A DNA stretch of 64,000 nucleotides from NCBI GenBank assembly GCA_029775925.1, contig JARVKB010000018.1, positions 23,266 to 87,265 of the forward strand. The letters are read 5' to 3'. Numbering within the stretch: the stretch's first letter is position 1; each line of letters starts with the position of its first letter. The stretch comes from Nitrososphaeria archaeon (GTDB lineage Archaea; Thermoproteota; Nitrososphaeria; Nitrososphaerales; JACAEJ01). Under the pieces are notes generated by a model. That model saw only the letters and a program-made list of their open reading frames with translations. It was not told where the DNA came from and searched no databases. Of this stretch, positions 28,754 through 38,460 are shown one piece after another. Made by a program: the position numbers and the translations under genes.

Positions 28754-29569
28754 TTGTTATTTTTAGATTTAATAAGAAAACAAATCCTACAAATAGATGA
28801 AGTAACTTTAATTGCTTTCTTTTTTATTGCTCTTTTAATTATCATAATTCTTGCATCTTCATTAAAAGTAGTAAGAGAATATGAGCGAATAGTTGTATTT
28901 AGAATGGGGCGATTGCTTGGTTCAAAAGGTCCAGGTTTAGTTATAGTTTTGCCTTTTATCGATAGAGTGAGAAAAATCGATTTAAGGATACTTACTTTAG
29001 ATGTACCTAAGCAGAGCATTATTACTCGTGACAATGTAACTGTTGATGTAGATGCAGCAGTCTACTTTAGAGTTGCAGATCCTATTGAGGCTACAATGAA
29101 AGTTCAAGATTACGTGGTTTCATCGACTTTACTATCTCAAACTACTTTAAGAGACGTTCTTGGTCAAGTTGAGTTTGATGAACTACTCACAAAGCGTGAT
29201 GAATTAAACAAAAGGTTACAAACAATCTTAGATGAGTTAACAACTCCCTGGGGGATTAAAGTAACAGCAGTAGCAATAAAAGATGTTGTCATACCAGAGA
29301 GCATGCAAAGAGCTATAGCTAAACAAGCAGAAGCTGAGCGTGAAAGAAGGGGAAGAATAATAATGGCAGATGGTGAATTGCAAGCAGCAAAGAAAATGGC
29401 AGAGGCTGCTGAATACTATATGAAGAGTACTGCAGCATTAAGGTTAAGGGAGCTTCAAACATGGACAGAAATAGCACGTGAGAAGAATCTAATTGTAGTT
29501 ACTGAGAGTTCTTCTCAAACTTTAGGAGCTATGCTTGGTTTAATAAAAGAAAAGAAGACTGAAAGTTAA
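28754..29569 (+). CDS. SPFH/stomatin-like protein
   Basis: VVREYERIVVFRMGRLLGSKGPGLVIVLPFIDRV... Confidence 0.95.
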   Translation: MLFLDLIRKQILQIDEVTLIAFFFIALLIIIILASSLKVVREYERIVVFRMGRLLGSKGPGLVIVLPFIDRVRKIDLRILTLDVPKQSIITRDNVTVDVDAAVYFRVADPIEATMKVQDYVVSSTLLSQTTLRDVLGQVEFDELLTKRDELNKRLQTILDELTTPWGIKVTAVAIKDVVIPESMQRAIAKQAEAERERRGRIIMADGELQAAKKMAEAAEYYMKSTAALRLRELQTWTEIAREKNLIVVTESSSQTLGAMLGLIKEKKTES

Positions 29570-29575
29570 TAGTTT

Positions 29576-30886
29576 ATGAAGAGAAAAATTTTGTTAATAA
29601 CTCCTATAATGGCATTATGGATTATATCTTTTTCCATAGGCTTTAGCATAGCTAAAGAGCAGATGGAAAATAAAGTTCTATGGGTTAAAATAGATGGGAC
29701 TATTACTCAAGCTACAGCTGACTTTGTGAATATAGCAATAAATCATGCAAATGAAGGAGGGTATTCTGCAATCCTCTTAACATTGAACACTCCAGGAGGA
29801 CTTTTAGATTCTACTCTTAATATAATAGATAAGATGCAAAGTTCGAACGTACCAATTATAGCTTATGTTTATCCACCAGGATCGAATGCTTGGTCTGCTG
29901 GCACTTATATTTTAATGGCTAGTGACTATGCTGCCATGGCTCCTTATACAATTATAGGTTCAGCTCAGCCAATATCTGGTTTAACCCCAATTACTGATGA
30001 GAAGATCATTAATGCTTTAATTGCAAAAATGGAAAGTTTTGCTAAACTTCATGGAAGAAATGAAACTCAAGCAATTAGGTTCATTACTCACAATGATAAC
30101 TTAGACTCTTATAAAGCTCTAAGTTCCCATGTTATAGAAGCTATTGCATTAAATCCTTATGAGCTTTTAGAGATAGCTGATGGTAAAAAAGTTAACACTT
30201 TGCATGGGGAAAAAGTATTAAACACTAAAGATGTAAATTTAGTAGAGTTAACACCAGGTCCTAGGACAATACTTCTACAAATATTAAGTGATCCAACAAT
30301 TTCTACTCTTTTGATAACTCTTGGCATACTTGCAATATTGCTAGGTCTTTCAAGCCCAGGCTGGGGTGCAGAAGTCCTTGGTAGTGTTATGTTAATTCTT
30401 GGACTCATAGGAACTGGCTTCAATGTGAATTATGGTGCTCTTTTTTTGCTTATCATAGGAGCAGGATTAGTTTTAATTGAGGTGTATAGTCATGCCCATG
30501 GAGTTGCAGGAATAGGAGGAGTAATAATTATGAGTATAGGAGCAATCCTTCTTGTATCCGTTCCTCCTGCACCATTATTAGTCTCTTCTGAATGGTTTAC
30601 AGCATTCCTCTTTACTATTTTAGGGATTATAGCTGTTATTACTATATTCTTTGGCGTGATTGCTTACAAAGTCATAAAGATAAGAAAAAAGAAGCCTGTA
30701 CTCGATAAATTTCCAAGCGGTTATGGACGAACAGTTGATAGTATAAAACCAGGAGAATATGGTTACATAATAATCAATGGTGAATACTGGTTAGCTACCA
30801 GTAAAACTCCTATAAATGCAGGTAAAGAAGTAAAAGTAATAGGTAACGATGGACATAAATTAATTATTGAAGAAGTATACGATTAA
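29576..30886 (+). CDS. nfeD: NfeD-family membrane-bound serine protease (ClpP class)
   Basis: LLTLNTPGGLLDS, PPGSNAWSAGTYILMASDYAAM, multi-TM and OB-like C-terminus. Confidence 0.93.
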   Translation: MKRKILLITPIMALWIISFSIGFSIAKEQMENKVLWVKIDGTITQATADFVNIAINHANEGGYSAILLTLNTPGGLLDSTLNIIDKMQSSNVPIIAYVYPPGSNAWSAGTYILMASDYAAMAPYTIIGSAQPISGLTPITDEKIINALIAKMESFAKLHGRNETQAIRFITHNDNLDSYKALSSHVIEAIALNPYELLEIADGKKVNTLHGEKVLNTKDVNLVELTPGPRTILLQILSDPTISTLLITLGILAILLGLSSPGWGAEVLGSVMLILGLIGTGFNVNYGALFLLIIGAGLVLIEVYSHAHGVAGIGGVIIMSIGAILLVSVPPAPLLVSSEWFTAFLFTILGIIAVITIFFGVIAYKVIKIRKKKPVLDKFPSGYGRTVDSIKPGEYGYIIINGEYWLATSKTPINAGKEVKVIGNDGHKLIIEEVYD

Positions 30887-31450
30887 TTTTATAGATGAAA
30901 CTATTTACTAAATCCAAAATTTAGGAAGAACAATCATAAAAAATCAATAGATTTAGCCTTCTAACTCTATAAAAGCAGAGAGATATGAAGATTCAGTAGG
31001 ATATTCTAATCTTTTGTTCAGAATGATTCTACACGATCTATGGATCGTAATCATAAAGAAGCTTTAGTAAAAATTCTTGCTGAGGAAACAATGGTAAAAC
31101 AGGTTTTATAACTACACAAGATCAAGTTCTTTAATCTTTAGAGATTTTTGCTCAAAGGATGTAAAAAGATTCACGATTCAAGAGTAGAATATTAAAAGAC
31201 TAATAATGCAGTCATCAACTTAACGGAGTAGTTTTAACTTTAATTCAAATAGTAAGAGAGCTTAAAATTCTTAAAGATAGTAAGCTTGAAAGAAGTAGAA
31301 TCGCTAATAAATCAAGACTAGTTATTCAGAAGAATGTTTCCTAATAAAAAAGTTATTATAAAGAAATTTCAAGAAAAGGAGTGTTAATTATAGAAAAAAT
31401 TTATTTTAGGAAGATTAATTTAGGAGCAGTATTTATAATTTTTAGGGCCT

Positions 31451-32104
31451 ATGTTCCGTGGTGAAGAAGAAGTATTATTAAAACGTAAAACGTTGACAAT
31501 TCTTCAAGATGAATTGAAACTAGTAGTTGAAGCAGCTAGAGAACTTCTCTTATCTTATTCTGCATTATTAAACAAAGATACAGATACTCTTAAAGTATCT
31601 GTCGAGAGGATAAAGAATGCTGAAATAAATGTTGAATCCCTTAGAAGATCTCTTACTAGAGAATTGGCTGAAATAGGATCCATGATCATGAATCGTGAGG
31701 ATGTTCTAAGAACGGCATATGCCATTGAGAATGTAATTCATTTCATCGATGGGATAGCTTTCAGAATTCCACAAATAAACATGGAAGTATTACGAAATAG
31801 TAATTTATCAAATGAGATTAAAGAATTAATCGATATGGCGGTTGAGATCGTACAAAGGTTAAGTGAAGCTGTTCGCTCATTAACTATCAACCCTGCTCAA
31901 TCTATTGAACTAGCTGGAAATGTAGAGAAGCTAGAACGCATGATCGATGATAAATACAGAGCAATAACTGTAAAGGCTCTTAATGGGGTTAACTCGATCA
32001 GAGACCTTATAGTCCTCATGGACATAATCGAAAGAATTGAAAATATGTCAGATGCATGCTTAAATGCATCAGATTCTGTCACAATTCTTGCACTAGGGTT
32101 ATGA
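31451..32104 (+). CDS. DUF47/PhoU-like phosphate transport regulator
   Basis: All-helical; LIVLMDIIERIENMSDACLNASDSVTIL. Confidence 0.85.
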   Translation: MFRGEEEVLLKRKTLTILQDELKLVVEAARELLLSYSALLNKDTDTLKVSVERIKNAEINVESLRRSLTRELAEIGSMIMNREDVLRTAYAIENVIHFIDGIAFRIPQINMEVLRNSNLSNEIKELIDMAVEIVQRLSEAVRSLTINPAQSIELAGNVEKLERMIDDKYRAITVKALNGVNSIRDLIVLMDIIERIENMSDACLNASDSVTILALGL

Positions 32105-32114
32105 ATGATTAATA

Positions 32115-32675
32115 ATGTCCAAAAAGGTTCAAACGCCTTTAGGAGAATTAGTAGAAAATAGGATAATAATATGGGATATTGAAGAGTCTAGAAGGCTTTT
32201 CAAAGATGGTTTCTATGGTAAACCTGTAGGTATATCTAAACCTAAGAGTGCAGATTTTAACGCACCTTTAATCTTAGATTTGATAGAAGGATATTATCTT
32301 GCTAAGATAGGCAAGATAATAATTTATAAAGGAAAAAAGAGAGTTTCTTTAAAAGCTATGGAAAAGATTTGTAATCAGGAACATGTTGATTTTAAAGAAA
32401 AGTTTCTAGTTTATAAGAAATTAAGAGAGATAAACTATGTTGTAACTCCTGGAATAAAGTTTGGTTGTGATTTTGCTGTCTATGAGCATGGACCTGGTAT
32501 AGATCATGCTCCTTATCTAGTTCAAGTAGTAAAGCCTAATGATGATATAACGGCTACGAGCATAGTTTTATCAGGAAGACTTGCCACGACTGTAAGAAAG
32601 CAGTTCATATTGGCTTTAGTGGATGTAAAGCAAGAAAAGGTGAATTTTTTATCCTTTGATTGGTGGAGAGCATAA
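32115..32675 (+). CDS. endA: tRNA-splicing endonuclease (EndA)
   Basis: KFGCDFAVYEHGPGIDHAPYLVQV (Tyr, His) and TTVRKQFILALV (Lys) catalytic triad. Confidence 0.94.
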   Translation: MSKKVQTPLGELVENRIIIWDIEESRRLFKDGFYGKPVGISKPKSADFNAPLILDLIEGYYLAKIGKIIIYKGKKRVSLKAMEKICNQEHVDFKEKFLVYKKLREINYVVTPGIKFGCDFAVYEHGPGIDHAPYLVQVVKPNDDITATSIVLSGRLATTVRKQFILALVDVKQEKVNFLSFDWWRA

Positions 32676-32748
32676 AATTTCTTTTGGAAAAGAGTATTTT
32701 GGGGCATGGAAAGAAAAAGAATAAATATATTAACAATAAAGAAAAAAC

Positions 32749-34644
32749 ATGCAATTCAAATCATATAAGAAGGTTTTAAGCACTTCCATAGTATTGTTAT
32801 TCACATTCTCCCTTTTAATACTTTCAATTCAACCAGTATTAGGCGTTACAGAAGTTACTATATTCTCTGAAAATTTTGAAGGAGTCTTCCCTGATGATAA
32901 TGGATGGATCGTAGGAGATCTTACCACTGATAGTGGAGAAGATTACTGGGGGGCTACTGGATATAAAGCCCATAGTGGAAGCAAGAGCGGTTGGTGCGCC
33001 CGAATTGGCACAAAATCTGTGCCTACTGAAATCTTTTCAGAAGGCTTTGAAAGTGGTTTTGGTAATGGTATTAATGGTTGGAGTGTCGGAGATTCGAACC
33101 CTTCTGGAACTACTGCTTATTGGAACGATGTTAGCTCTGCCTTTGGGGGCGAAGGGACTCATAGCGGGAATTACAAAGCCTACTGTGCAGGCTTTAACTA
33201 TGGTGGAACTTTTTCATCACCAACCTATCAGAATTATATGGATGCGTATATGACAAGAACAGTGAACCTAATCGGTTATAATGATGCCTATGTGCAATTC
33301 TACTATAAGATGCCCTCTCTTGACATATTAGATACGACTGTTTACGACTATGGGCAACTCAAGATAGGTACTATTGAGTTGAGAAGATATGATACTGTGA
33401 AAACCTCTTGGACTTTTTCAAGGGTATATTTGACTGGTTACGCTGGAGGAGTTTTCGATCTAACATGGAACTTTCATTCCGATCCTGTACTTGTATATGA
33501 AGGTTGGTACATTGATGATATCAAAATTGTTGGTTTTAGTACTGAAGATAATACAGCATTACATCAGTACGATAACTACATGGATGCTTACATGATGAGG
33601 CAGATAGACCTTACTGACTATGTCTCAGCCACTCTTAGCTATTATTACTGGCTTGATAGCGAAACCGATTATGATTACTTGTTTGTGCAAACATCGACTG
33701 ATGGTTCTATTTGGAATACCGAAAAATATTATACTGGCTATAGTGATGGTTGGGCACAAGATACTGTCGATCTAACTCCATACGCTGGTGCTAATGTATA
33801 CATAAGATTCCTCTTCTTCAGCGATGAGATAATTAGCGATTATGAAGGAGCATATCTAGATGATATAATAATAACTGCCGTACCTCATGATGATGCCAAT
33901 ACTGGTGGAGATGCTGGCGACGATTTTGATAACGCTACAGAAATAACTCCTGGAATTTATGAAGGTTTTGTAACGCCATTCGATGAAAATGATTTCTACA
34001 AGATCTTTGTATCTGCAGGCAATACTATTCATATTAGAATGGCTCCTTCCGAACTCATGAATTTTGATTTGGCTTTGTATGATCCTAACAGACAGTTGGT
34101 AGGAGAGTCTACTAACAGTGGTGATGCTGAGGAAAATATATCATATACTGCTGAGGTTTCTGGCAATCACTTCATCTTAGTGATTTTCATTAGCGATAAA
34201 CCAAGTCTTTACAATTACACTTTGCAAATTACGATAGAGGATAATATTCCTCCAACTATCTCAATAACTTCGCCTACAAACGGAACTGAGATAAAATCAT
34301 CAAATGTTCAAGTAACATGGACAGGTTCAGATGCAGATACAGGTATAGACCATTATGAAGTAAAGCTTGATGATGGCTCATGGATTAATGTTGGGACTGA
34401 TACTAGCCATACATTCTCTGGTGTAAGTGATGGTAGCCATATAGTGTATGTAAAAGCTGTAGATGGGGCAGACAATTCTAAGATAGCTCTTGTTGACTTT
34501 ACAGTAAATACAAGCCTATTGTTAGGACCAGGATGGATGGATGACATAATCATCTTCGCAATAATAATAGTAATTGTCGCAATAATCGCTGCAGTCGTTT
34601 TAGTAAGAAGGAGAAAGCCTCCACTGCCTCCACCTCCACACTAA
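32749..34644 (+). CDS. secreted, membrane-anchored multidomain surface protein
   Basis: Signal peptide; two related jelly-roll/MAM-like modules; PPC-like domain; Ig-like TSPTNGTEIKSSNVQVTWTGSDADTGIDHYEVKLD; C-terminal TM and RRRKPPLPPPPH. Confidence 0.85.
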   Translation: MQFKSYKKVLSTSIVLLFTFSLLILSIQPVLGVTEVTIFSENFEGVFPDDNGWIVGDLTTDSGEDYWGATGYKAHSGSKSGWCARIGTKSVPTEIFSEGFESGFGNGINGWSVGDSNPSGTTAYWNDVSSAFGGEGTHSGNYKAYCAGFNYGGTFSSPTYQNYMDAYMTRTVNLIGYNDAYVQFYYKMPSLDILDTTVYDYGQLKIGTIELRRYDTVKTSWTFSRVYLTGYAGGVFDLTWNFHSDPVLVYEGWYIDDIKIVGFSTEDNTALHQYDNYMDAYMMRQIDLTDYVSATLSYYYWLDSETDYDYLFVQTSTDGSIWNTEKYYTGYSDGWAQDTVDLTPYAGANVYIRFLFFSDEIISDYEGAYLDDIIITAVPHDDANTGGDAGDDFDNATEITPGIYEGFVTPFDENDFYKIFVSAGNTIHIRMAPSELMNFDLALYDPNRQLVGESTNSGDAEENISYTAEVSGNHFILVIFISDKPSLYNYTLQITIEDNIPPTISITSPTNGTEIKSSNVQVTWTGSDADTGIDHYEVKLDDGSWINVGTDTSHTFSGVSDGSHIVYVKAVDGADNSKIALVDFTVNTSLLLGPGWMDDIIIFAIIIVIVAIIAAVVLVRRRKPPLPPPPH

Positions 34645-34679
34645 GATAAATTAGAGCAAAATCGTACCTTTGGCAAGGT

Positions 34680-35297
34680 TTACGTAGTATCCTTACTAGA
34701 TTGAAAAATAAATTCTCGGCATAACAAATACATCTCACTACTCTCCGGACGGCTTGCTGGAGGCTTTATTATGATAACATCTTTAAAATTCTTCTTTATC
34801 TTCTTTAAGAATTCAGAAAAAGGCGCTCCTTGAAAGACCTTCATTATAGCATGCCCTCCCTCTTTAAGTATAAATGGCAATATTTCAACAACTTTTGAAG
34901 TTAAATCTATCTGCTTTGCAACATCTAACTCCCATATTCCTGATACATTTGGAGATAAATCTGATGTTACAACATCAGCCTTTTTTCGCAATTTACTCAT
35001 TATCTTATCCTTTATACTTTCATCGTTAACATCTGCCACCAATATTTCAACATTACTACCAATTGGTTCAACTCTCTTCAAATCTATCCCTAAAGCAAAA
35101 CCTTCATTCCCTATAGCTCTTGAGATATATTGAAGCCATCCACCTGGTGCACAACCAAAGTCTACAACTATTTGCTTTTTCTTAAAAATATGGTACTTTT
35201 TATCTATCTGTATAAGCTTAAAAGTAGCTCTACTTCTATAACCTTCTTTTTTTGCTATTCTTCTATAATAATCTTTTTTTGCTTGATCTAACTTCAT
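34680..35297 (-). CDS. rlmE: FtsJ/RrmJ-type rRNA 2'-O-methyltransferase
   Basis: YRSRATFKLIQID, VVDFGCAPGGWLQYIS, VTSDLSPNVSG, GGHAIMKVFQG. Confidence 0.95.
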   Translation of the reverse strand: MKLDQAKKDYYRRIAKKEGYRSRATFKLIQIDKKYHIFKKKQIVVDFGCAPGGWLQYISRAIGNEGFALGIDLKRVEPIGSNVEILVADVNDESIKDKIMSKLRKKADVVTSDLSPNVSGIWELDVAKQIDLTSKVVEILPFILKEGGHAIMKVFQGAPFSEFLKKIKKNFKDVIIIKPPASRPESSEMYLLCREFIFQSSKDTT

Positions 35298-35345
35298 TAA
35301 GATGTTAATAATTAGAATTACGTATAAATTTTCTATGAAGATTTA

Positions 35346-35723
35346 TTAGCTAACATGCTTTTCTTTATACTCTTGTAATACCCATCTTTCCAACCTTACG
35401 CATTTGCAAGGAGTAATCAGACCATTAGGAGAGCATTTACCTTCATCAGAGCAAATTATGCAAGGTAATGTCTCAATAGACTTTATTTGGACAGGTAGTC
35501 TTAATGGAATCAAGCAGTACGTCCATCTACCACTGTTCAGTACTTTCTCTCTCTTTATTATTCCCCTTTTCTCAAGCCTAATAGCTAATCTTGAGCCATC
35601 TCTACTTGTAAGATTAAGAGCCTTCCAAAGCTCACTCTGCAATATTCCTTCTTTGCCATGTTCAACTATAAGTTTGTAAACTTTTGATGTGAGGTCTGGG
35701 AACTCTTCCTCCATTTCTACCAT
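35346..35723 (-). CDS. RPC34/TFE-beta-like winged-helix, putative Fe-S cluster protein
   Basis: Winged-helix region GILQSELWKALNLTSRDGSRLAIRLEKRGIIKR; C-terminal CIICSDEGKCSPNGLITPCKC cluster. Confidence 0.7.
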   Translation of the reverse strand: MVEMEEEFPDLTSKVYKLIVEHGKEGILQSELWKALNLTSRDGSRLAIRLEKRGIIKREKVLNSGRWTYCLIPLRLPVQIKSIETLPCIICSDEGKCSPNGLITPCKCVRLERWVLQEYKEKHVS

Positions 35724-35754
35724 CTTTATTTTTATAATTAGAAGGGGGAAAGAT

Positions 35755-36774
35755 TTAAACTGTATAATTGCTTTTTATCTCATAACCCTTTGGTAAGACT
35801 TTAAGTCTTTGCCTTATTAAGAAATTGTCTAGGATTTCTCGGCTTCTATTTCTAACTGTAACTTCTGTTACTTCAGCTGCTTCTGCTATTTCTCTTTGGG
35901 GGGTTCTTTCTCCTAATAGTACAGAAGAGATATATACAAATGCTGCTGCTAACCCTGAGGGAGCCTTCCCCTCAAAAGTTTTGGAGCAGAGAGTTTTTGA
36001 CATAATATAAAGAGCCAGCCTTTCCACCCTAGGATCTATCTTCATTACATTAACAAGTTTTGAGACATACCTTCCTATAGATGTGGGAGGGACATGCTCT
36101 TTTCCATTTTCTTTTATCATGAACCTGTAGTACTTGGCTACAATCTTTTTATCGACATTCATAAGCTTGGCGATTTCCTTTAATGAACGGCCGATCTCAA
36201 ACTTTCTACAAGCTAAATATATAGACGCTCCCGCCATGCCTATTATGGACTTGCTCTTTGCTAGTCCTTTCTTTGCGAAAATTCTGTAATTATGGGCTGC
36301 TGTCTCTGTAACTATTTTGGGTAATTTAAGAGCGTCTGAAACTTCGTTTATTTTTGATAGAACTACGGCGAGATTTCTCTCTTCTGAAGAGACAGTTCTT
36401 ATCCTGTTCTGCCATTTCTTCATGCTTTTAATGCTCATATTCATATAAGAGCTCAAGGGCTTACCATGGAAATCTTTATTCTCTGGACCTATTTCTGTCG
36501 ATAATCCAAGGTCATGTAGTAAGAAAGTTTGAGGCGCCCCAACCCTGACTCTTTTCTCTTTTTCTCTCATGTCTATGGCCTTCCATTCAGGCCCCTTACA
36601 TTCGTTGTAGCCTTCTACTACGAGCCCGCATGATGAGCAGATGAGTTCTCCTTTATCCTGGTCACCTATGAGAGGCTTACCACATATGGGGCATGATGTT
36701 TGATCGTATTCTTTAAAACTATCCAACTCCTTCGCCTCTTTTTGCTTAAGTGGCAACCAATACTTTTGTGCCAA
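35755..36774 (-). CDS. tfb: transcription initiation factor TFB
   Basis: CPICGKPLIGDQDKGELICSSCGLVV zinc ribbon, two cyclin folds, RVGAPQTFLLHDLGLSTEI B-reader-like region. Confidence 0.96.
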   Translation of the reverse strand: MAQKYWLPLKQKEAKELDSFKEYDQTSCPICGKPLIGDQDKGELICSSCGLVVEGYNECKGPEWKAIDMREKEKRVRVGAPQTFLLHDLGLSTEIGPENKDFHGKPLSSYMNMSIKSMKKWQNRIRTVSSEERNLAVVLSKINEVSDALKLPKIVTETAAHNYRIFAKKGLAKSKSIIGMAGASIYLACRKFEIGRSLKEIAKLMNVDKKIVAKYYRFMIKENGKEHVPPTSIGRYVSKLVNVMKIDPRVERLALYIMSKTLCSKTFEGKAPSGLAAAFVYISSVLLGERTPQREIAEAAEVTEVTVRNRSREILDNFLIRQRLKVLPKGYEIKSNYTV

Positions 36775-36970
36775 TAAATCTCTCTATTCTCTCAGTCAAA
36801 GGAATAGCCGTAGCATATGGAGATTTAACAGCACCGATGAGCTCTGTTACCTTGGCCAATTTTCTTCCTTTTGAATCAAACAGAACAGTTCCAGGTTTTA
36901 ACCATTTATTAACTTTAATTATCAGACGGCCACTCTTAGCCAAATGCATAACAGTACCAACTTCTTCCAA
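36746..36970 (-). CDS. gar1: H/ACA RNP protein Gar1
   Basis: EEVGTVMHLAKSGRLIIKVNKWLKPGTVLFDSKGRKLAKVTELIGAVKSPYATAIP. Confidence 0.9.
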   Translation of the reverse strand: MEEVGTVMHLAKSGRLIIKVNKWLKPGTVLFDSKGRKLAKVTELIGAVKSPYATAIPLTERIERFIGTKVLVAT

Positions 36971-37084
36971 TTTAAATCTTGAATAATACAGTTATACACA
37001 CTTGCTTTTAAACTAATTGTTTACTTATAAGTGGTAGGAGTGACGAATATTTCTGTTATATTAACATATGTCTACCGTAATTTT

Positions 37085-37381
37085 TTATTGACCTTGTCTA
37101 ACCAGCTTTAAAGCTTTAGAAACTTCTTTTAACATTACAGACTTCGGCTTTTTTTTCTCTACAGCTATGTAACCTGAAGGTATTAAAGCTCTTTTTGGAT
37201 AAAATGCTTGAAAAGGCTTAGGATTATAACCTGCGAGCTTTGCAGCCTTTACAAGATCGTCCAAAGTTGGACTCTTAATCGATATGCCAAGAGGAACTCT
37301 TCTTCCTTCTGATCTCTTTAAATTCGAGTTGAAGTAATCAATCCAAAGTATTATTGAATTATAATTTTTCAAACGAATCAT
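37085..37381 (-). CDS. srp19: signal recognition particle SRP19
   Basis: ILWIDYFNSNLKRSEGRRVPLGISIKSPTLDDLVKAAKLAGYNPKP. Confidence 0.93.
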   Translation of the reverse strand: MIRLKNYNSIILWIDYFNSNLKRSEGRRVPLGISIKSPTLDDLVKAAKLAGYNPKPFQAFYPKRALIPSGYIAVEKKKPKSVMLKEVSKALKLVRQGQ

Positions 37382-37461
37382 CCTTTATATAATATATATT
37401 ATTATAAAGGATTATAGATAATTGTAATTCATTAGGAAGTATTAGGTGATTTAATTTCCAC

Positions 37462-37848
37462 TTATTTGACTAGAATTGCGTTTACTACCCCATCTTGTCC
37501 AGGTCTTGATTTTACCCTAGCCATCCCCAACTCTGTTTCTATTATAGTGCCTTTAGTTATTACGCCTCTCCTCTCATAATCTCTGTTGGCAAAATTCTTT
37601 ATCACCTTAAGAATTTTAACCTTCTTCACTTTTTTTGTAGAAGGGTCTAGAACATTTGCACAAGATATTTTCTTTACAGCTAATTTAACGTTACCTCCTC
37701 TCGCTCTTTTTTTAATTATTTCATCATTCCCTAGAGTAGTCTCAATCGGATAATTATCAGCTTCATAAGCCCTTCTGCCTCTATATGGAACTCTTCTACC
37801 ACCCGTAGGTTTGCGCTTGGCTAAATTCTCGACAGGTCTTGTCGGCAA
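37462..37848 (-). CDS. rps8e: ribosomal protein S8e
   Basis: KRKPTGGRRVPYRGRRAYEADNYPIETTLG. Confidence 0.95.
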   Translation of the reverse strand: MPTRPVENLAKRKPTGGRRVPYRGRRAYEADNYPIETTLGNDEIIKKRARGGNVKLAVKKISCANVLDPSTKKVKKVKILKVIKNFANRDYERRGVITKGTIIETELGMARVKSRPGQDGVVNAILVK

Positions 37849-37905
37849 AGGCTCACCTTTTATATCTGAAGGGGTTTTTATTTTTTAAAAGTTTTCCTCT
37901 TTTTG

Positions 37906-38460
37906 TCATTTTTTTAGACTTTGTTTAAGAAGTTGTTTTTTCATTGTCTCAACATCGTTGCTAAGTCCAAAGTATTCAGAAAACGTTGGCGTAGTCTTAT
38001 AAACTTTTGTTCTTCCACATATTTCTCCTGAAATGAAGCCCATCTCCTCTAAAAATTTAAGATGTTGATAAGCCTGCTTCCCTCTTCTCATAACAATATC
38101 TAAACTCGATATAGGTTGGAAATAAGCAACGTAAGATAGGGTCTTTATTACTGAAGGAGGCATCAAAGGTTTTGTAGAGAACCTTTTAGCTATCATGTTG
38201 TATTGCTTTTTTAGTTGCATAGCAAACTTTTTATCTGCCAACTCAACGATCTCTAAAGCACCTAAGGTAGAATTAAAAATCCTAGCAAGATCTCTTGCAG
38301 CCTTAATTGCCCTTCTCTTAGAAGTTATGCCTGCAGCGGATGCTAGCTCCTTTGGGGAGAGGGGTCGACCAGCCGCATAAAGGGCTGCTTCTATTCTGGC
38401 TTTAATTTCACTCTCATCAAGGGGAACGATAAATTTCTCTTTTGATTTTGATGTCATCAC
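37906..38460 (-). CDS. scpB: segregation and condensation protein B
   Basis: IEAALYAAGRPLSPKELASAAGI; overlaps scpA. Confidence 0.9.
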   Translation of the reverse strand: MMTSKSKEKFIVPLDESEIKARIEAALYAAGRPLSPKELASAAGITSKRRAIKAARDLARIFNSTLGALEIVELADKKFAMQLKKQYNMIAKRFSTKPLMPPSVIKTLSYVAYFQPISSLDIVMRRGKQAYQHLKFLEEMGFISGEICGRTKVYKTTPTFSEYFGLSNDVETMKKQLLKQSLKK

